Of a stretch of DNA of 64,000 nt, positions 42,772-51,330 are shown in pieces. Source of the stretch: Halomarina halobia (GTDB lineage: Archaea > Halobacteriota > Halobacteria > Halobacteriales > Haloarculaceae); the NCBI RefSeq assembly GCF_029338575.1, contig NZ_CP119993.1, forward strand, positions 186,001 to 250,000, in the 5' to 3' direction. The notes beneath the pieces are model-generated. The model did not search any database, was not told where the DNA came from, and was given only the letters and a program-made list of their open reading frames with translations. Both the position numbers and the translations under genes were made by a program. Numbering within the stretch: the stretch's first letter is position 1; every line of letters begins with the position of its first letter.

Positions 42772-43542
42772 ATGACAACGGCAAATACGAACGATACGGT
42801 CGTGAAATCGGCCGAAACGGCGTTCGCGATCGTCGAAACGCTCCGCGAACGCGAGGGGGCGCGGATCACGGAGCTCGCGGCGGAGCTCGGGATGGCCAAG
42901 AGCACGGTCCACCGCCACCTCAACACGCTCTATCGCTGCGGATACATCACGCGAGAGGGCCACGAGTACCACGTCGGGCTCCGGTTCCTCGAGCTGTCCG
43001 AGCACGCGCGTGACCGCAGACGCGAGTACGTCCTGGCGCGCGACAAGGTCGAGGAGCTCGCCCGGGAGACCGCCGAGCGAGCGCAGTTCATCGTCGAGGA
43101 GCACGGCCAGGGGGTGTACGTCCACCTGGAGACGGGCGCGCACGCGGTGCACACCGACTCCGGCGTGGGGAAACGGATCCCGCTTCACGCGACCTCGGCC
43201 GGGAAGGCGATCCTCGCGCGGTGGTCCGACGAGGCGGTCGAGCGACTCCTCGACGAACACGGGTTGGAACAGTTGACCGACCAGACGCTCACCGAGCGCG
43301 AGGACCTCTTCGCCCAGTTGGCGGAGATACGCGAGCGGGGCTACAGCGTCAACAACCAGGAGAACACGCGGGGGATCCGGGCAGTCGGGGTTCCGGTGTC
43401 GGGTCCCGACGGACGGGTGATCGGTGCCCTGAGCGTCTCGGGGCCGACCCACCGAATGAAGGGCGATCGACTGGATCACGAACTCCCGGACCTCCTCCTC
43501 GGCACGGCGAACGAACTCGAGCTGAACATCATGTACGAGTAG
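42772..43542 (+). CDS. IclR family transcriptional regulator
   Basis: A 256-residue IclR protein. Winged helix at about 10-70 with ELAAELGMAKSTVHRHLNTL, then the effector domain with GKRIPLHATSAGKAILAR, ENTRGIRAVGVPV and GALSVSGPTHRM. A weak TATA-like CACTAATCC lies about 32 bases before the ATG. It sits between the CoA-transferase operon and the MmgE/PrpD gene and could control either or both. Clearly paralogous to the IclR gene at 4819 but not a recent copy. Confidence 0.92.
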   Translation: MTTANTNDTVVKSAETAFAIVETLREREGARITELAAELGMAKSTVHRHLNTLYRCGYITREGHEYHVGLRFLELSEHARDRRREYVLARDKVEELARETAERAQFIVEEHGQGVYVHLETGAHAVHTDSGVGKRIPLHATSAGKAILARWSDEAVERLLDEHGLEQLTDQTLTEREDLFAQLAEIRERGYSVNNQENTRGIRAVGVPVSGPDGRVIGALSVSGPTHRMKGDRLDHELPDLLLGTANELELNIMYE

Positions 43543-43861
43543 CGGAAGGGCGATAACAAGGGTACGATTGTGATCGAGTTCGGCGGACGGAGGGGTGACC
43601 GACCGTTCGCGACGCCGGACCCCGCGAAATCACCCCTTGAGCCGCCGTATTGGCTACGAAAGGCCGTTAAAGGGTTTTATTCGCGGTTCGTCCCTCCCGA
43701 TACCGTTTCCGCCCTCGCGAATAACTCCGCCCGGGCGGGAGCGAGTTCCGCGGGGTTGCTCCCCCCGTCGGACGCCGTTTTCGCCATCGTTCGCTTCACT
43801 CCTCGTCTGGGAGACACGACTGCGGGGGTGTGGCACTAGAAGCGGGGCGAATCGACGGTGG
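43543..43861. other. Intergenic region between IclR and PrpD-like genes
   Basis: About 320 bases without a credible gene. It contains AT-richer patches near 43680 (GGGTTTTATTCGCGG) that may include a promoter and regulator sites; no convincing dyad of more than six bases was found by eye. Confidence 0.4.
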
Positions 43862-43868
43862 TATTATG
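43862..43868 (+). promoter_or_regulatory. TATA box for the MmgE/PrpD gene
   Basis: TATTATG, centred 27 bases before the ATG at 43892. Confidence 0.5.
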
Positions 43869-43891
43869 AGGGTCGAGGCGAACCCCGAGGT

Positions 43892-45247
43892 ATGCGTTCC
43901 ACATCACCACGTAGCCCGGACGAGGAGCTCGCCGCCTTCGTAGCCGATATCGGCGACGACGATCTGCCCCCGGAACTCGTTCGGCGTGCGGAGCGCGCGT
44001 TCGTCGACACGGTGGGCGTCACCGTCGCCGGGGCCGTCGAGGGAGCCGGCGCTATCGCCGTCGAGACGACCCGGGCGATCGGCGACGGCGGTCCCGCCTC
44101 GCTCATCGGTGTTCCGGGTGGGGCGTCGGTCACCGACGCGGCGTTCGCGAACGGCACCGCGGGCCACGGCCTCGACTTCGACGACGTGACCCGGGGCGTG
44201 TGGCACCCGAGCGTTCCGATGGTCGCGCCGATCCTCGCGCTGGCGGAGGCCGAGGGCCTCTCGGGACGACGGGCGGTCACCGCCTACGTCGCGGGCTACG
44301 AGGCGCAGTGTTACCTCGCGGACGCGCTCCTGCCGGAGCACTACGAGCGGGGGTGGCACGCGACGGCGACGTTCGGTACCGTCGGTGCCGCCGTGGCGTG
44401 CGCCGTCCTTCTCGACGTAGGGGAGGAGGCGGCACGTCACGCGGTGAACGCGGCCGCGTCGATGCCCGCGGGCCTGAAGAAGAACTTCGGGACGACGACC
44501 AAGCCGATGCACGCGGGCCACGCCGCTCGCTCCGGGCTGACGGCCGCCCTCCTCGCCGCTCGGGGGCACACCGCCGCCGCCGGCGCGCTCGGCACCGATC
44601 GCGGTTTCCTCGACCTCTACGCCGGCGAACGCGTCCACCCCGACGCGATGGCCCGCCTCGGCGAGGGGTGGGCGCTCGACCGCGACGGCATCCAGGTCAA
44701 GAAGTACCCCTGCTGTTACTTCACCCACCCGGCCGTGTACGCGACCCAGCGCCTCGTCGACACCCACGGCGTCGACCCCCGCGACGTCGAGTCCGTCCGC
44801 GTCCGCGCCTCACAGGGAGCGGCCGACGCGCTCCACTACGACGACCCCGCCTCCGGGCTGGAGGCGAAGTTCTCGATGCCGTATACGGTCGCCGCCGCCG
44901 CGGTCCGCGACCGCGTCGGGCTCGAGGCGTTCGACGACGACTCGGTAGGGAACCCCGAGGTCCAGGCCGTCCGCGAGCGGGTCGTCTTCGAGGTCGACCC
45001 CGACCTCGCCTACGAACCGTACCACACGAACGTCGCGATCGAGACGACCGGCGGCGAGACGTACGAGCGGACACAGGAACGTCCCCCCGGAACGCCGTCG
45101 GACCCCCTGAGCGACGAGGAACTGGCGGCGAAGTTCCGCATGTGCGTCGCGCGCGCCGACGCCGATATCGACGCCGACGCCGCCTACCGGCGACTCGACG
45201 CCCTCTCCGGGCAATCCTCGGTCGCGCGCGTCCTCGAAGTCCTCTGA
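43892..45247 (+). CDS. MmgE/PrpD family protein
   Basis: A 451-residue protein of the family that holds 2-methylcitrate dehydratase and cis-aconitate decarboxylase. Landmarks: DTVGVTVAGAVEGAG near 38, NGTAGHGLDFDDVTRGVWHP near 85 (the His-Asp active region), GWHATATFGTVGAAVACA, FGTTTKPMHAGHAARSG and VKKYPCCYFTHPAVYA. Which reaction it performs cannot be read from sequence; dehydration, decarboxylation and isomerisation are all known. It starts at 43892 after a clear TATA box; the frame is open further upstream without promoter support. A CoA-transferase/MaoC/lyase set lies just upstream, which makes a C5/C6 di- or tricarboxylate substrate an attractive guess. Confidence 0.88.
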   Translation: MRSTSPRSPDEELAAFVADIGDDDLPPELVRRAERAFVDTVGVTVAGAVEGAGAIAVETTRAIGDGGPASLIGVPGGASVTDAAFANGTAGHGLDFDDVTRGVWHPSVPMVAPILALAEAEGLSGRRAVTAYVAGYEAQCYLADALLPEHYERGWHATATFGTVGAAVACAVLLDVGEEAARHAVNAAASMPAGLKKNFGTTTKPMHAGHAARSGLTAALLAARGHTAAAGALGTDRGFLDLYAGERVHPDAMARLGEGWALDRDGIQVKKYPCCYFTHPAVYATQRLVDTHGVDPRDVESVRVRASQGAADALHYDDPASGLEAKFSMPYTVAAAAVRDRVGLEAFDDDSVGNPEVQAVRERVVFEVDPDLAYEPYHTNVAIETTGGETYERTQERPPGTPSDPLSDEELAAKFRMCVARADADIDADAAYRRLDALSGQSSVARVLEVL

Positions 45248-45380
45248 GCGGCCGGGACGGCGGCGCATCCCTCTCCGCGCTAGCCACGGTCCCCGGCGTC
45301 GGGGACCTCGGAGGCGTCCTGCGACGGGGGAGCGCCGCCCTCCCGTACCCCTCGAAGCGATCCCCAGCCAATCTAGTGGG

Positions 45381-45387
45381 TTTATTA
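45381..45387 (+). promoter_or_regulatory. TATA box for the SDR at 45412
   Basis: TTTATTA, centred 28 bases before the ATG at 45412. It supports a start at 45412 rather than in the long open frame upstream. Confidence 0.55.
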
Positions 45388-45411
45388 GGCGCCGGAAGTC
45401 CTGCAGTAGTG

Positions 45412-46308
45412 ATGTTGTCCCACAAGGTGATCATCGTGGCCGGCGGCGGTCACGGTCTCGGCCGGTGTGCGGCGGTCGAGCTCGGTGCCGCCGGTGCGAC
45501 GGTCGTCGTCAACGATCTCGGATCGGACGTCCACGGTGACGGTGAAAGCACGGAACCGGCCGAGGAGACCGTCAGGGCGGTCGAAGCGGCGGGCGGTCGC
45601 GGGGAGGCCCACTTCGGCGATATCAGTTCGACGGAGTACACAGAGGGGTTGGTGAGAGACACCGTCCGGGAGCACGGGCGGATCGACGGCGCCGTCAACT
45701 TCGCCGGGATTCTCAACGACTCCATCCTGTATCGGATGAGCGACGAGGAGTGGGACAGCGTGGTCGACGTCCATCTGCGGGGCCACTTCGCACTCCTCAG
45801 AGGCCTCGCGGCTCACTGGCGGGAGGTCGCGCGAGAGACCGACGACTACCTCGACGACGGACGGTCGTTCCTCTCGGTGTCGAGTCGGTCGGCGCTCGGA
45901 AACGTCGGTCAGGCCAATTACTCCGCGGCGAAGGCCGGCATACTCGGCCTGACGCGGGCGGCAGCGAAGGAACTGGGACGGTACAACGTTCGGGTGAACG
46001 CCCTGGTGCCGACCGCCTACACGCGGATGATCGAGGACATCCCGGACGACCAGCGACCGTTCACCGAGGAGGAGCTCCCACCGGAGAAGGTCGCCCCCCT
46101 CGTCGCGTACATGTTCAGCGACGAGGCGTCGGAGATCAACGGCTGGACCGTCCGAGCGGCCGGCGACGCGGTCGGTTTCGTGTCGGATCCGGAGGTCGTC
46201 CGCCTCGGCTATCAAAACGGGGGGTGGACCCCCGAGGACCTCGCAGAACGGTTCACCGACGAGATCGGGAGCGGACTGCCCCTCGACAAATCGGGAGACG
46301 CGTTCTGA
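45412..46308 (+). CDS. SDR family oxidoreductase, MFE-2-like 3-hydroxyacyl-CoA dehydrogenase type
   Basis: A 298-residue SDR. Cofactor motif VAGGGHGLGRCAAVEL, then VVNDLGSDVHGDG with an insert that resembles the hydroxyacyl-CoA dehydrogenase domain of peroxisomal multifunctional enzyme type 2. The normally invariant NNAG is NFAG (AVNFAGIL). Catalytic Ser in SVSSRSAL and YSAAK follow. The last 50 residues extend beyond a minimal SDR. It follows the PrpD-like gene on the same strand but has its own TATA box. Substrate is probably a hydroxyacyl-CoA. Confidence 0.88.
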   Translation: MLSHKVIIVAGGGHGLGRCAAVELGAAGATVVVNDLGSDVHGDGESTEPAEETVRAVEAAGGRGEAHFGDISSTEYTEGLVRDTVREHGRIDGAVNFAGILNDSILYRMSDEEWDSVVDVHLRGHFALLRGLAAHWREVARETDDYLDDGRSFLSVSSRSALGNVGQANYSAAKAGILGLTRAAAKELGRYNVRVNALVPTAYTRMIEDIPDDQRPFTEEELPPEKVAPLVAYMFSDEASEINGWTVRAAGDAVGFVSDPEVVRLGYQNGGWTPEDLAERFTDEIGSGLPLDKSGDAF

Positions 46309-46380
46309 CCGCTGCCGTCGAAACCCCTCGCGGACCTCGAACGGCGAATCGGTTCGATCTGACGTCGATCCGGGCGCTCG

Positions 46381-48057
46381 CTACATCTTGCTTCGGTGGC
46401 GAACGGCGCTGTTCGTCCTGCAATCGACGACGAGCGGCCGGTCCGGTCGCCGTCCGAGGACGTCGCCGATGGCCTCCAGGTCAGCAGACGAGCGGACGGT
46501 GTAGCCGTCCGCGCCGAGCGCGCGCGCGACGTCCGCAACGTCGGGGGCGTCGATGAGTGCGACGTCGGCGTACTCGTCGGCCGTCAGTAAGCTGTGGTAC
46601 TCCGTACCGAGGGCACTGTCGTTCATGACGACGACCGTCACCGGTACCCCGTAGCGGACGGCGGTGTCCAGTTCCTGGAGCGCCATCATGAACCCCGCGT
46701 CGCCACAGATCGCGACGGTAGTACGGTCCCCCGAATTCAACGCGGCGCCGATCCCGTGGGGGAGCCCCTGGCCGATCGCCGAGAAGTCGAGCGTCCAGAG
46801 CAGATCCCCCGGCGTCGGCGTCGATATCCCGTCGAGCACCCACCGCACGAAGTGCCCGCCGTCAGTGACGACCACGCGGTCTTCGGGCAGTATCCTATCG
46901 AGACCCCAAACGAGGTCCCGGGGGTCGATCCGTCCCCGCTGCTCCGGAAAGTCCCCGGCGTCGAGCGTCGGCGTCGCCGCGATGCGATCTCTCAGCCGGT
47001 CCGTCCAGAACTCGCCGCTCCGGTCGATCCCCCGATCCTCCAGCTCCGCCGTCAGCGCCTCCGCCGCGAGACGGGCATCCCCCAGTACGCCGAGGTCGAC
47101 GGACTCGTACCGGCCGATAGCGGCGGCGTCCGTGTCCACGTGGACGACGGTCGTCTCGTCGTCGACGAGGTGCCCGGAATCCGTCGTCCACGGGTCCAGG
47201 CTACACCCGATCGCCAGCACGAAGTCGCTCCGATCGAGGTGTTCGTTCGCGATGGTACTCCCGAAACCGCCGACGAAGCCGAGCGAGAACGGATGACCGT
47301 CGAAGTATCCCCGGGCCTGAAGAGTGGTGGCGAGGACGCCGTTCGTCCGCTCGGCCAACGCCTCGATCGCGTCCTTCGCGTCCGCCTCCACCGCGCCGCG
47401 CCCGGCAATGATCACCGGGACTTTGGCCGCGTCTGAGTCGAGGCAGCAGTCGACGGCCCTCTCGATCGCATCGTCGTCGGGGGGGAGCCGAGCGTCCGAC
47501 GTGGCGGCGCTGTCCACCGCGCCCGATCGACGACGCTCGCCACCGTCTGCGGGGACCGACAGTTCCCCGTCCAGTACGTCCCAGGGTACCTGTACCGCCA
47601 CCGGGCCTTCACCCACTCGAACGCTTCGGAGGGCTTCCTCGAGAGTGGGGAGGAGCGTCTCGGGGCTTCGAGCGGAGAGGACGGTACCGATCGTCGACTT
47701 CAGGAAGGACTCCTGTTCGAATGCCTTTACGTCGTAGGTGTCGGACACCGGCGTCTCCGGGACGAGCAGGAGCAATTTCGAGCCCCTCCTCCGGGCCGTG
47801 ACGAGCGAGGTGCCGGTCTGCGCGACGGCGGGCCCCCGGCCGACGATGCAGACGCCGACGTCGTCACCCGCGCGTGCGTACCCGTCGGCCATCGCTACGG
47901 CGCTCTGCTCGTGGCGCGAGTGGACGACGCGCATCTCGCCGCTCCACCGTTCGTGCAACGTAGCGAGCATACGCATCGTGTCCTCGCTCATCAGCGCGAA
48001 TACCGTCTCGACGCCCGCTTCGTCGATCAGTCCGATGACCGCTTCGTGGGCTTTCAT
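46381..48057 (-). CDS. Thiamine-diphosphate-dependent enzyme (acetolactate synthase/benzoylformate decarboxylase-like)
   Basis: A 558-residue three-domain ThDP enzyme. The activating Glu is in HSRHEQSAVAMADGYAR near residue 49, the middle domain runs about 195-330, and the ThDP/Mg motif is GDAGFMMALQEL followed by VVVMNDSALG. Members include acetolactate synthase, benzoylformate decarboxylase, oxalyl-CoA decarboxylase and 2-hydroxyacyl-CoA lyase. The catalytic FAD site of acetolactate synthase cannot be judged here. It diverges from a CaiB/BaiF CoA-transferase with 197 bases between, the arrangement seen for oxalyl-CoA decarboxylase with formyl-CoA transferase, though that function is only one possibility. 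Confidence 0.88.
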   Translation of the reverse strand: MKAHEAVIGLIDEAGVETVFALMSEDTMRMLATLHERWSGEMRVVHSRHEQSAVAMADGYARAGDDVGVCIVGRGPAVAQTGTSLVTARRRGSKLLLLVPETPVSDTYDVKAFEQESFLKSTIGTVLSARSPETLLPTLEEALRSVRVGEGPVAVQVPWDVLDGELSVPADGGERRRSGAVDSAATSDARLPPDDDAIERAVDCCLDSDAAKVPVIIAGRGAVEADAKDAIEALAERTNGVLATTLQARGYFDGHPFSLGFVGGFGSTIANEHLDRSDFVLAIGCSLDPWTTDSGHLVDDETTVVHVDTDAAAIGRYESVDLGVLGDARLAAEALTAELEDRGIDRSGEFWTDRLRDRIAATPTLDAGDFPEQRGRIDPRDLVWGLDRILPEDRVVVTDGGHFVRWVLDGISTPTPGDLLWTLDFSAIGQGLPHGIGAALNSGDRTTVAICGDAGFMMALQELDTAVRYGVPVTVVVMNDSALGTEYHSLLTADEYADVALIDAPDVADVARALGADGYTVRSSADLEAIGDVLGRRPDRPLVVDCRTNSAVRHRSKM

Positions 48058-48224
48058 GACCTCTCCCCTCGGGTATCGGACCCCTCCGTTATCGTATTTC
48101 CGGTGGTCCTCCTCGACGGACCGAGCCGGGGGAGCGGTAGCGTTCTCGTCGAACCGTGTCTCCGAGACGCCCGAGCGTCCCCACGGAAAACGCGGGAAAC
48201 GCGGGACGCCCCCTCGACCGAATG

Positions 48225-48233
48225 TTTATATAT
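48225..48233 (+). promoter_or_regulatory. TATA box for the CaiB/BaiF gene
   Basis: TTTATATAT, centred 26 bases before the ATG at 48255; the clearest TATA box in the window. Confidence 0.6.
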
Positions 48234-48254
48234 CCGTCTCTGCGACTACTTCGC

Positions 48255-49430
48255 ATGGAGCCGTTACGGGACGTCGACGTCCTAGATCTCACGCAGTCGA
48301 TCGCCGGTCCGGTTTGCACGCAGATGCTGGGCGAGATGGGCGCGGAGGTGATAAAGGTCGAACCGCCGACCGGGGACGCCTTTCGGCCGCTCATGAACGG
48401 AAGCCTCTTCACCGCGTACAATAACGGCAAGAAGAGTATCTGCGTCGATCTGAAGACGGAGCGGGGAAGGGAGGTCCTCGCGGACCTCGCCGGCAAGGCC
48501 GACGTCCTGGTCGAGAGTTTCCGTCCGGGCGTGCTGGAGAAGTACGGACTGGATTACGAGACCGTCTCTGCCGAGAACCCGGAGGTCGTTTACTGTTCGT
48601 TGTCCGGCTACGGGCAAACGGGTCCGTATCGGAGCTATCCCGGATACGATCCGTGTATTCAGGCGATGTCCGGACTGATGGCGACGACGGGCTATCCCGA
48701 CCAGCCGCCCGTCCGTATTCGGTCGAGCCTGATCGACTGCGGGACTGGAACCAACGCCGCCTTCGCTATCATGGCCGCGCTGCGCGAGCGGGATACCACG
48801 GGCGAGGGGGACTACATCGACGTCTCGCTCTTCGACGTGGGGATCTCCTGGATGTCGTACTGGATCGCTAACTACGACGCGACGGGCGAGATCCCGGAGC
48901 GGAACGGGGAAAAGGGGATCGGCAGCGCCCCCAACGGTCTGTTCGCGGCGTCCGACGGGTACGTGTACATGATCACGATGACCCAAGCCATGTTCGAACG
49001 CCTCTGCGAGGCCGTCGGCCGTCCCGACCTGATCGACGACGATCGGTATCGAACGATGGACGACCGGATCGAAAACCGGCCGGAGTTGCGGGAGGACCTG
49101 CAGGAGGAATTCGCCACGTACGCCGCCGAGGAGCTAGAGCGCCTCCTCCTGGAGGCGCGCGTCCCCGCGGCGGCGGTCCGGTCGATCGACGAAGTCGTCG
49201 AACTCCCCCACGCGAAGGCGCGATCCATGCTCGCCGAGTCGTACAACCCGGAGGCAGAGCGACCGGTGGAGATCGCCGCCCTCCCCTTCCACTTCGCGTC
49301 CGACGGGCGACGGCCCGGGTTCAGCGGTCTCCCGCCGAGGAAGGGGGAACACACGGCGGAGGTACTGGAGCGCCTCTCGTGGTCCGACTCCGATATCGAG
49401 ACCCTTCGAGACGAAGGGGCGATCGAGTGA
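48255..49430 (+). CDS. CaiB/BaiF class III CoA-transferase
   Basis: A 391-residue class III CoA-transferase. Typical N-terminus VDVLDLTQSIAGPVCTQMLG, then AEVIKVEPPTGD, FRPGVLEKYGLDYE, YCSLSGYGQTGPYRSYPGYD. The catalytic Asp is expected in SLIDCGTGTNAAFAIMAALR near residue 165. The family forms an interlocked dimer and moves CoA between carboxylates. The ATG at 48255 fits the TATA box. Divergent from the ThDP enzyme. Confidence 0.92.
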   Translation: MEPLRDVDVLDLTQSIAGPVCTQMLGEMGAEVIKVEPPTGDAFRPLMNGSLFTAYNNGKKSICVDLKTERGREVLADLAGKADVLVESFRPGVLEKYGLDYETVSAENPEVVYCSLSGYGQTGPYRSYPGYDPCIQAMSGLMATTGYPDQPPVRIRSSLIDCGTGTNAAFAIMAALRERDTTGEGDYIDVSLFDVGISWMSYWIANYDATGEIPERNGEKGIGSAPNGLFAASDGYVYMITMTQAMFERLCEAVGRPDLIDDDRYRTMDDRIENRPELREDLQEEFATYAAEELERLLLEARVPAAAVRSIDEVVELPHAKARSMLAESYNPEAERPVEIAALPFHFASDGRRPGFSGLPPRKGEHTAEVLERLSWSDSDIETLRDEGAIE

Positions 49431-49673
49431 TCGCCCCATCGCGCCTTCGCTGGCGGTCCGGTAGTCGGACGCGGTAGGTTCTCTCTCGGTGTCCGTAGAG
49501 ACGCGAGGTCGTCGATGACCGTCCGGTTCTCGGGGTAGCTCTGTCGAACGCGCTCCCGGCCGGGTCGACGGTCGTACAGCGATCGGTCCGAAGACGGATC
49601 GAACCCGCCGCGTTCCGCGTAGAACCGGTGAGAGAGACGGAAGCAGGGCCGAGCCGTCGTGTCGAACCGGACG

Positions 49674-50969
49674 TCATCGATCGTCGTCGGGTCCAGGGGA
49701 CCTCCGGGCGTCGGTCCCCCGCCACGGGGATCCCTCTACTTCGTTGCCGACGTACTCACCCTCGAACTCGTCGTCGGCGAGGATCTGGTACGCGTCGTGC
49801 TGAACGACGCTCTTCATCACCTCTGACGCGCCGCCGAGGAACCGTCCGGCGCGCACGTCACGCTGGATCCGTTCGATCGGGTACGCGGTCGTGGTCCCGA
49901 TCCCCCCGAGAAGCTGGATACAGGTATCCGCGATCTCGTGTGCGAGATCGTTGCCGAACCACTTCGCCATCGCGCTCTCCATCCGGCCGGCGGAGATACC
50001 ACGTTCGTCCATCAGCCGGGCGGCTCGCGTGTTGAGCAGGTACGCCGCATCGAGCTTCGTCGCCATCTCGGCGACCCGGTGGTTGACCGCCTGGTACTCC
50101 GAGATCGCTCGCTCGTTGACGACTCGGTTCTCGGTGTAATTAGCCGCGATCTCGAGCGCGTTCTGGCTCGCACCGAGGCAGTAGCGGGCGACCGTCAGGT
50201 GCTCCAGGTTGAGTTCGTCGGTGATGTACGACCAGGCAGCGCCTTCCTCACCGACGAGGTTTTCTTCGGGGACACGAACGCCGTCGAACGTCATCCACGC
50301 GGCACCGGTTCCGCGGAACCCGTGCCAGTCCGATTGATCCTCGAGGATTTCGACGCCGTCCGCGTCACTATCGACGACGAGCAGCGAGACGCCCTCGCGG
50401 TGACCGTCACTGCCGCTCGTCCGGGCGGGCAGGAAGTAGAAGTCACCGTATTGAGCGAAGTCGATGAAGCGCTTCTGGCCGTCGACGACCCACTCGTCAC
50501 CCTCTCTTACGGCCGTCGTGTCGAGGTGGGCGAGGTCAGTTCCGCTGCTCGGTTCCGTGTAGGCCTGAGAGACGATCAGCTCCCCGTCCAGCATGGGTGC
50601 GAGATACGATTCTCTGACGTGATCGTTCCCGTGCTCGTACATCGTGCGCCCGACGTGCTGTGTCAACGACGTCTGGCACGCGTGAACGATCGTTCCGCAG
50701 TACCCGATCGCCTGTTCGGTCAACACCGTCTCGACGTACGTGCCGCCGGCGCCGTTGTACGCTTCGGGGACGGTGATGCCGGCGAAATCGCGCTCACCCA
50801 TCCGTTCGACGTACTTCTCCCAGTTCCCACGCGACTCCCGATTGGCGTCGAGCTCGCGAAAGTGTTCCTGCCCCAGCGTATCAACGAAGATCTCGCTCTC
50901 GAGCGTATCGACCGTACGCTCGAAGTACTCCCGCTCGTCCGCCGTCAGAGACGTGTCTTCACCGATCAT
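49674..50969 (-). CDS. Acyl-CoA dehydrogenase
   Basis: A 431-residue flavoprotein. FAD motif SQAYTEPSSGTDLAHL, WVVDGQKRFIDFAQYG, and LNLEHLTVARYCLGASQ with the isovaleryl-type Glu; the YEGT position reads LGGASEV. IQLLGGIGTTTAYPIER shows the conserved C-terminal domain. The start at 50969 (MIGEDTSLT) is preferred over an ATG at 51011 because the TATA box at 50999-51008 would lie inside the longer version. It diverges from the TAXI-TRAP operon starting 361 bases away. Confidence 0.88.
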   Translation of the reverse strand: MIGEDTSLTADEREYFERTVDTLESEIFVDTLGQEHFRELDANRESRGNWEKYVERMGERDFAGITVPEAYNGAGGTYVETVLTEQAIGYCGTIVHACQTSLTQHVGRTMYEHGNDHVRESYLAPMLDGELIVSQAYTEPSSGTDLAHLDTTAVREGDEWVVDGQKRFIDFAQYGDFYFLPARTSGSDGHREGVSLLVVDSDADGVEILEDQSDWHGFRGTGAAWMTFDGVRVPEENLVGEEGAAWSYITDELNLEHLTVARYCLGASQNALEIAANYTENRVVNERAISEYQAVNHRVAEMATKLDAAYLLNTRAARLMDERGISAGRMESAMAKWFGNDLAHEIADTCIQLLGGIGTTTAYPIERIQRDVRAGRFLGGASEVMKSVVQHDAYQILADDEFEGEYVGNEVEGSPWRGTDARRSPGPDDDR

Positions 50970-50998
50970 GATCGTACGGCGCGGGTACGAGGCGTACC

Positions 50999-51008
50999 GT
51001 ATTAAATC
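50999..51008 (-). promoter_or_regulatory. TATA box for the 50969 dehydrogenase
   Basis: GATTTAATAC on the minus strand, centred about 34 bases before the ATG at 50969. Confidence 0.45.
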
Positions 51009-51296
51009 CATAATAGTACTGTACGTAGTGATCGGCGGGCGGTTTGCCACGGAACCCGCTCTCCTGTCCACCGAACGGTCCCACCGGTCCCTGACCGTCG
51101 CTGGATCGGCGGAATCCACGCCGTCCGAGTCGACCACGGGAGTAAGCGGCCGTACTCCTGCCCCCGTTAGCGGCCGTCGGGGAGTCGGTAGAGGGTACCG
51201 TCGGCCGTACGTACGTGAGTCCGACCCCGGATCGACGGATGGTTCCCTTCGGACACCTATGATATCGCAGGACTCAATCCGATAGTGCCCGAAACG
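51009..51296. other. Intergenic region between divergent dehydrogenase and TRAP operon
   Basis: About 290 bases with no gene. The two promoters lie at its ends. GGAACCCG and repeated CGGCCGT text occur near 51150-51210, without a clear dyad. Confidence 0.4.
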
Positions 51297-51304
51297 TATT
51301 TAAA
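51297..51304 (+). promoter_or_regulatory. TATA box of the first TAXI-TRAP operon
   Basis: TATTTAAA, centred 31 bases before the ATG at 51331 and 22 bases before the ATG at 51322. Confidence 0.55.
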
Positions 51305-51330
51305 CTGTGGACTGGGTTATCATGGCACGG

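Noticed and set aside
43654..43836. Small antisense frame between IclR and PrpD-like genes
   Set aside because: Too short, no motif and no TATA support.
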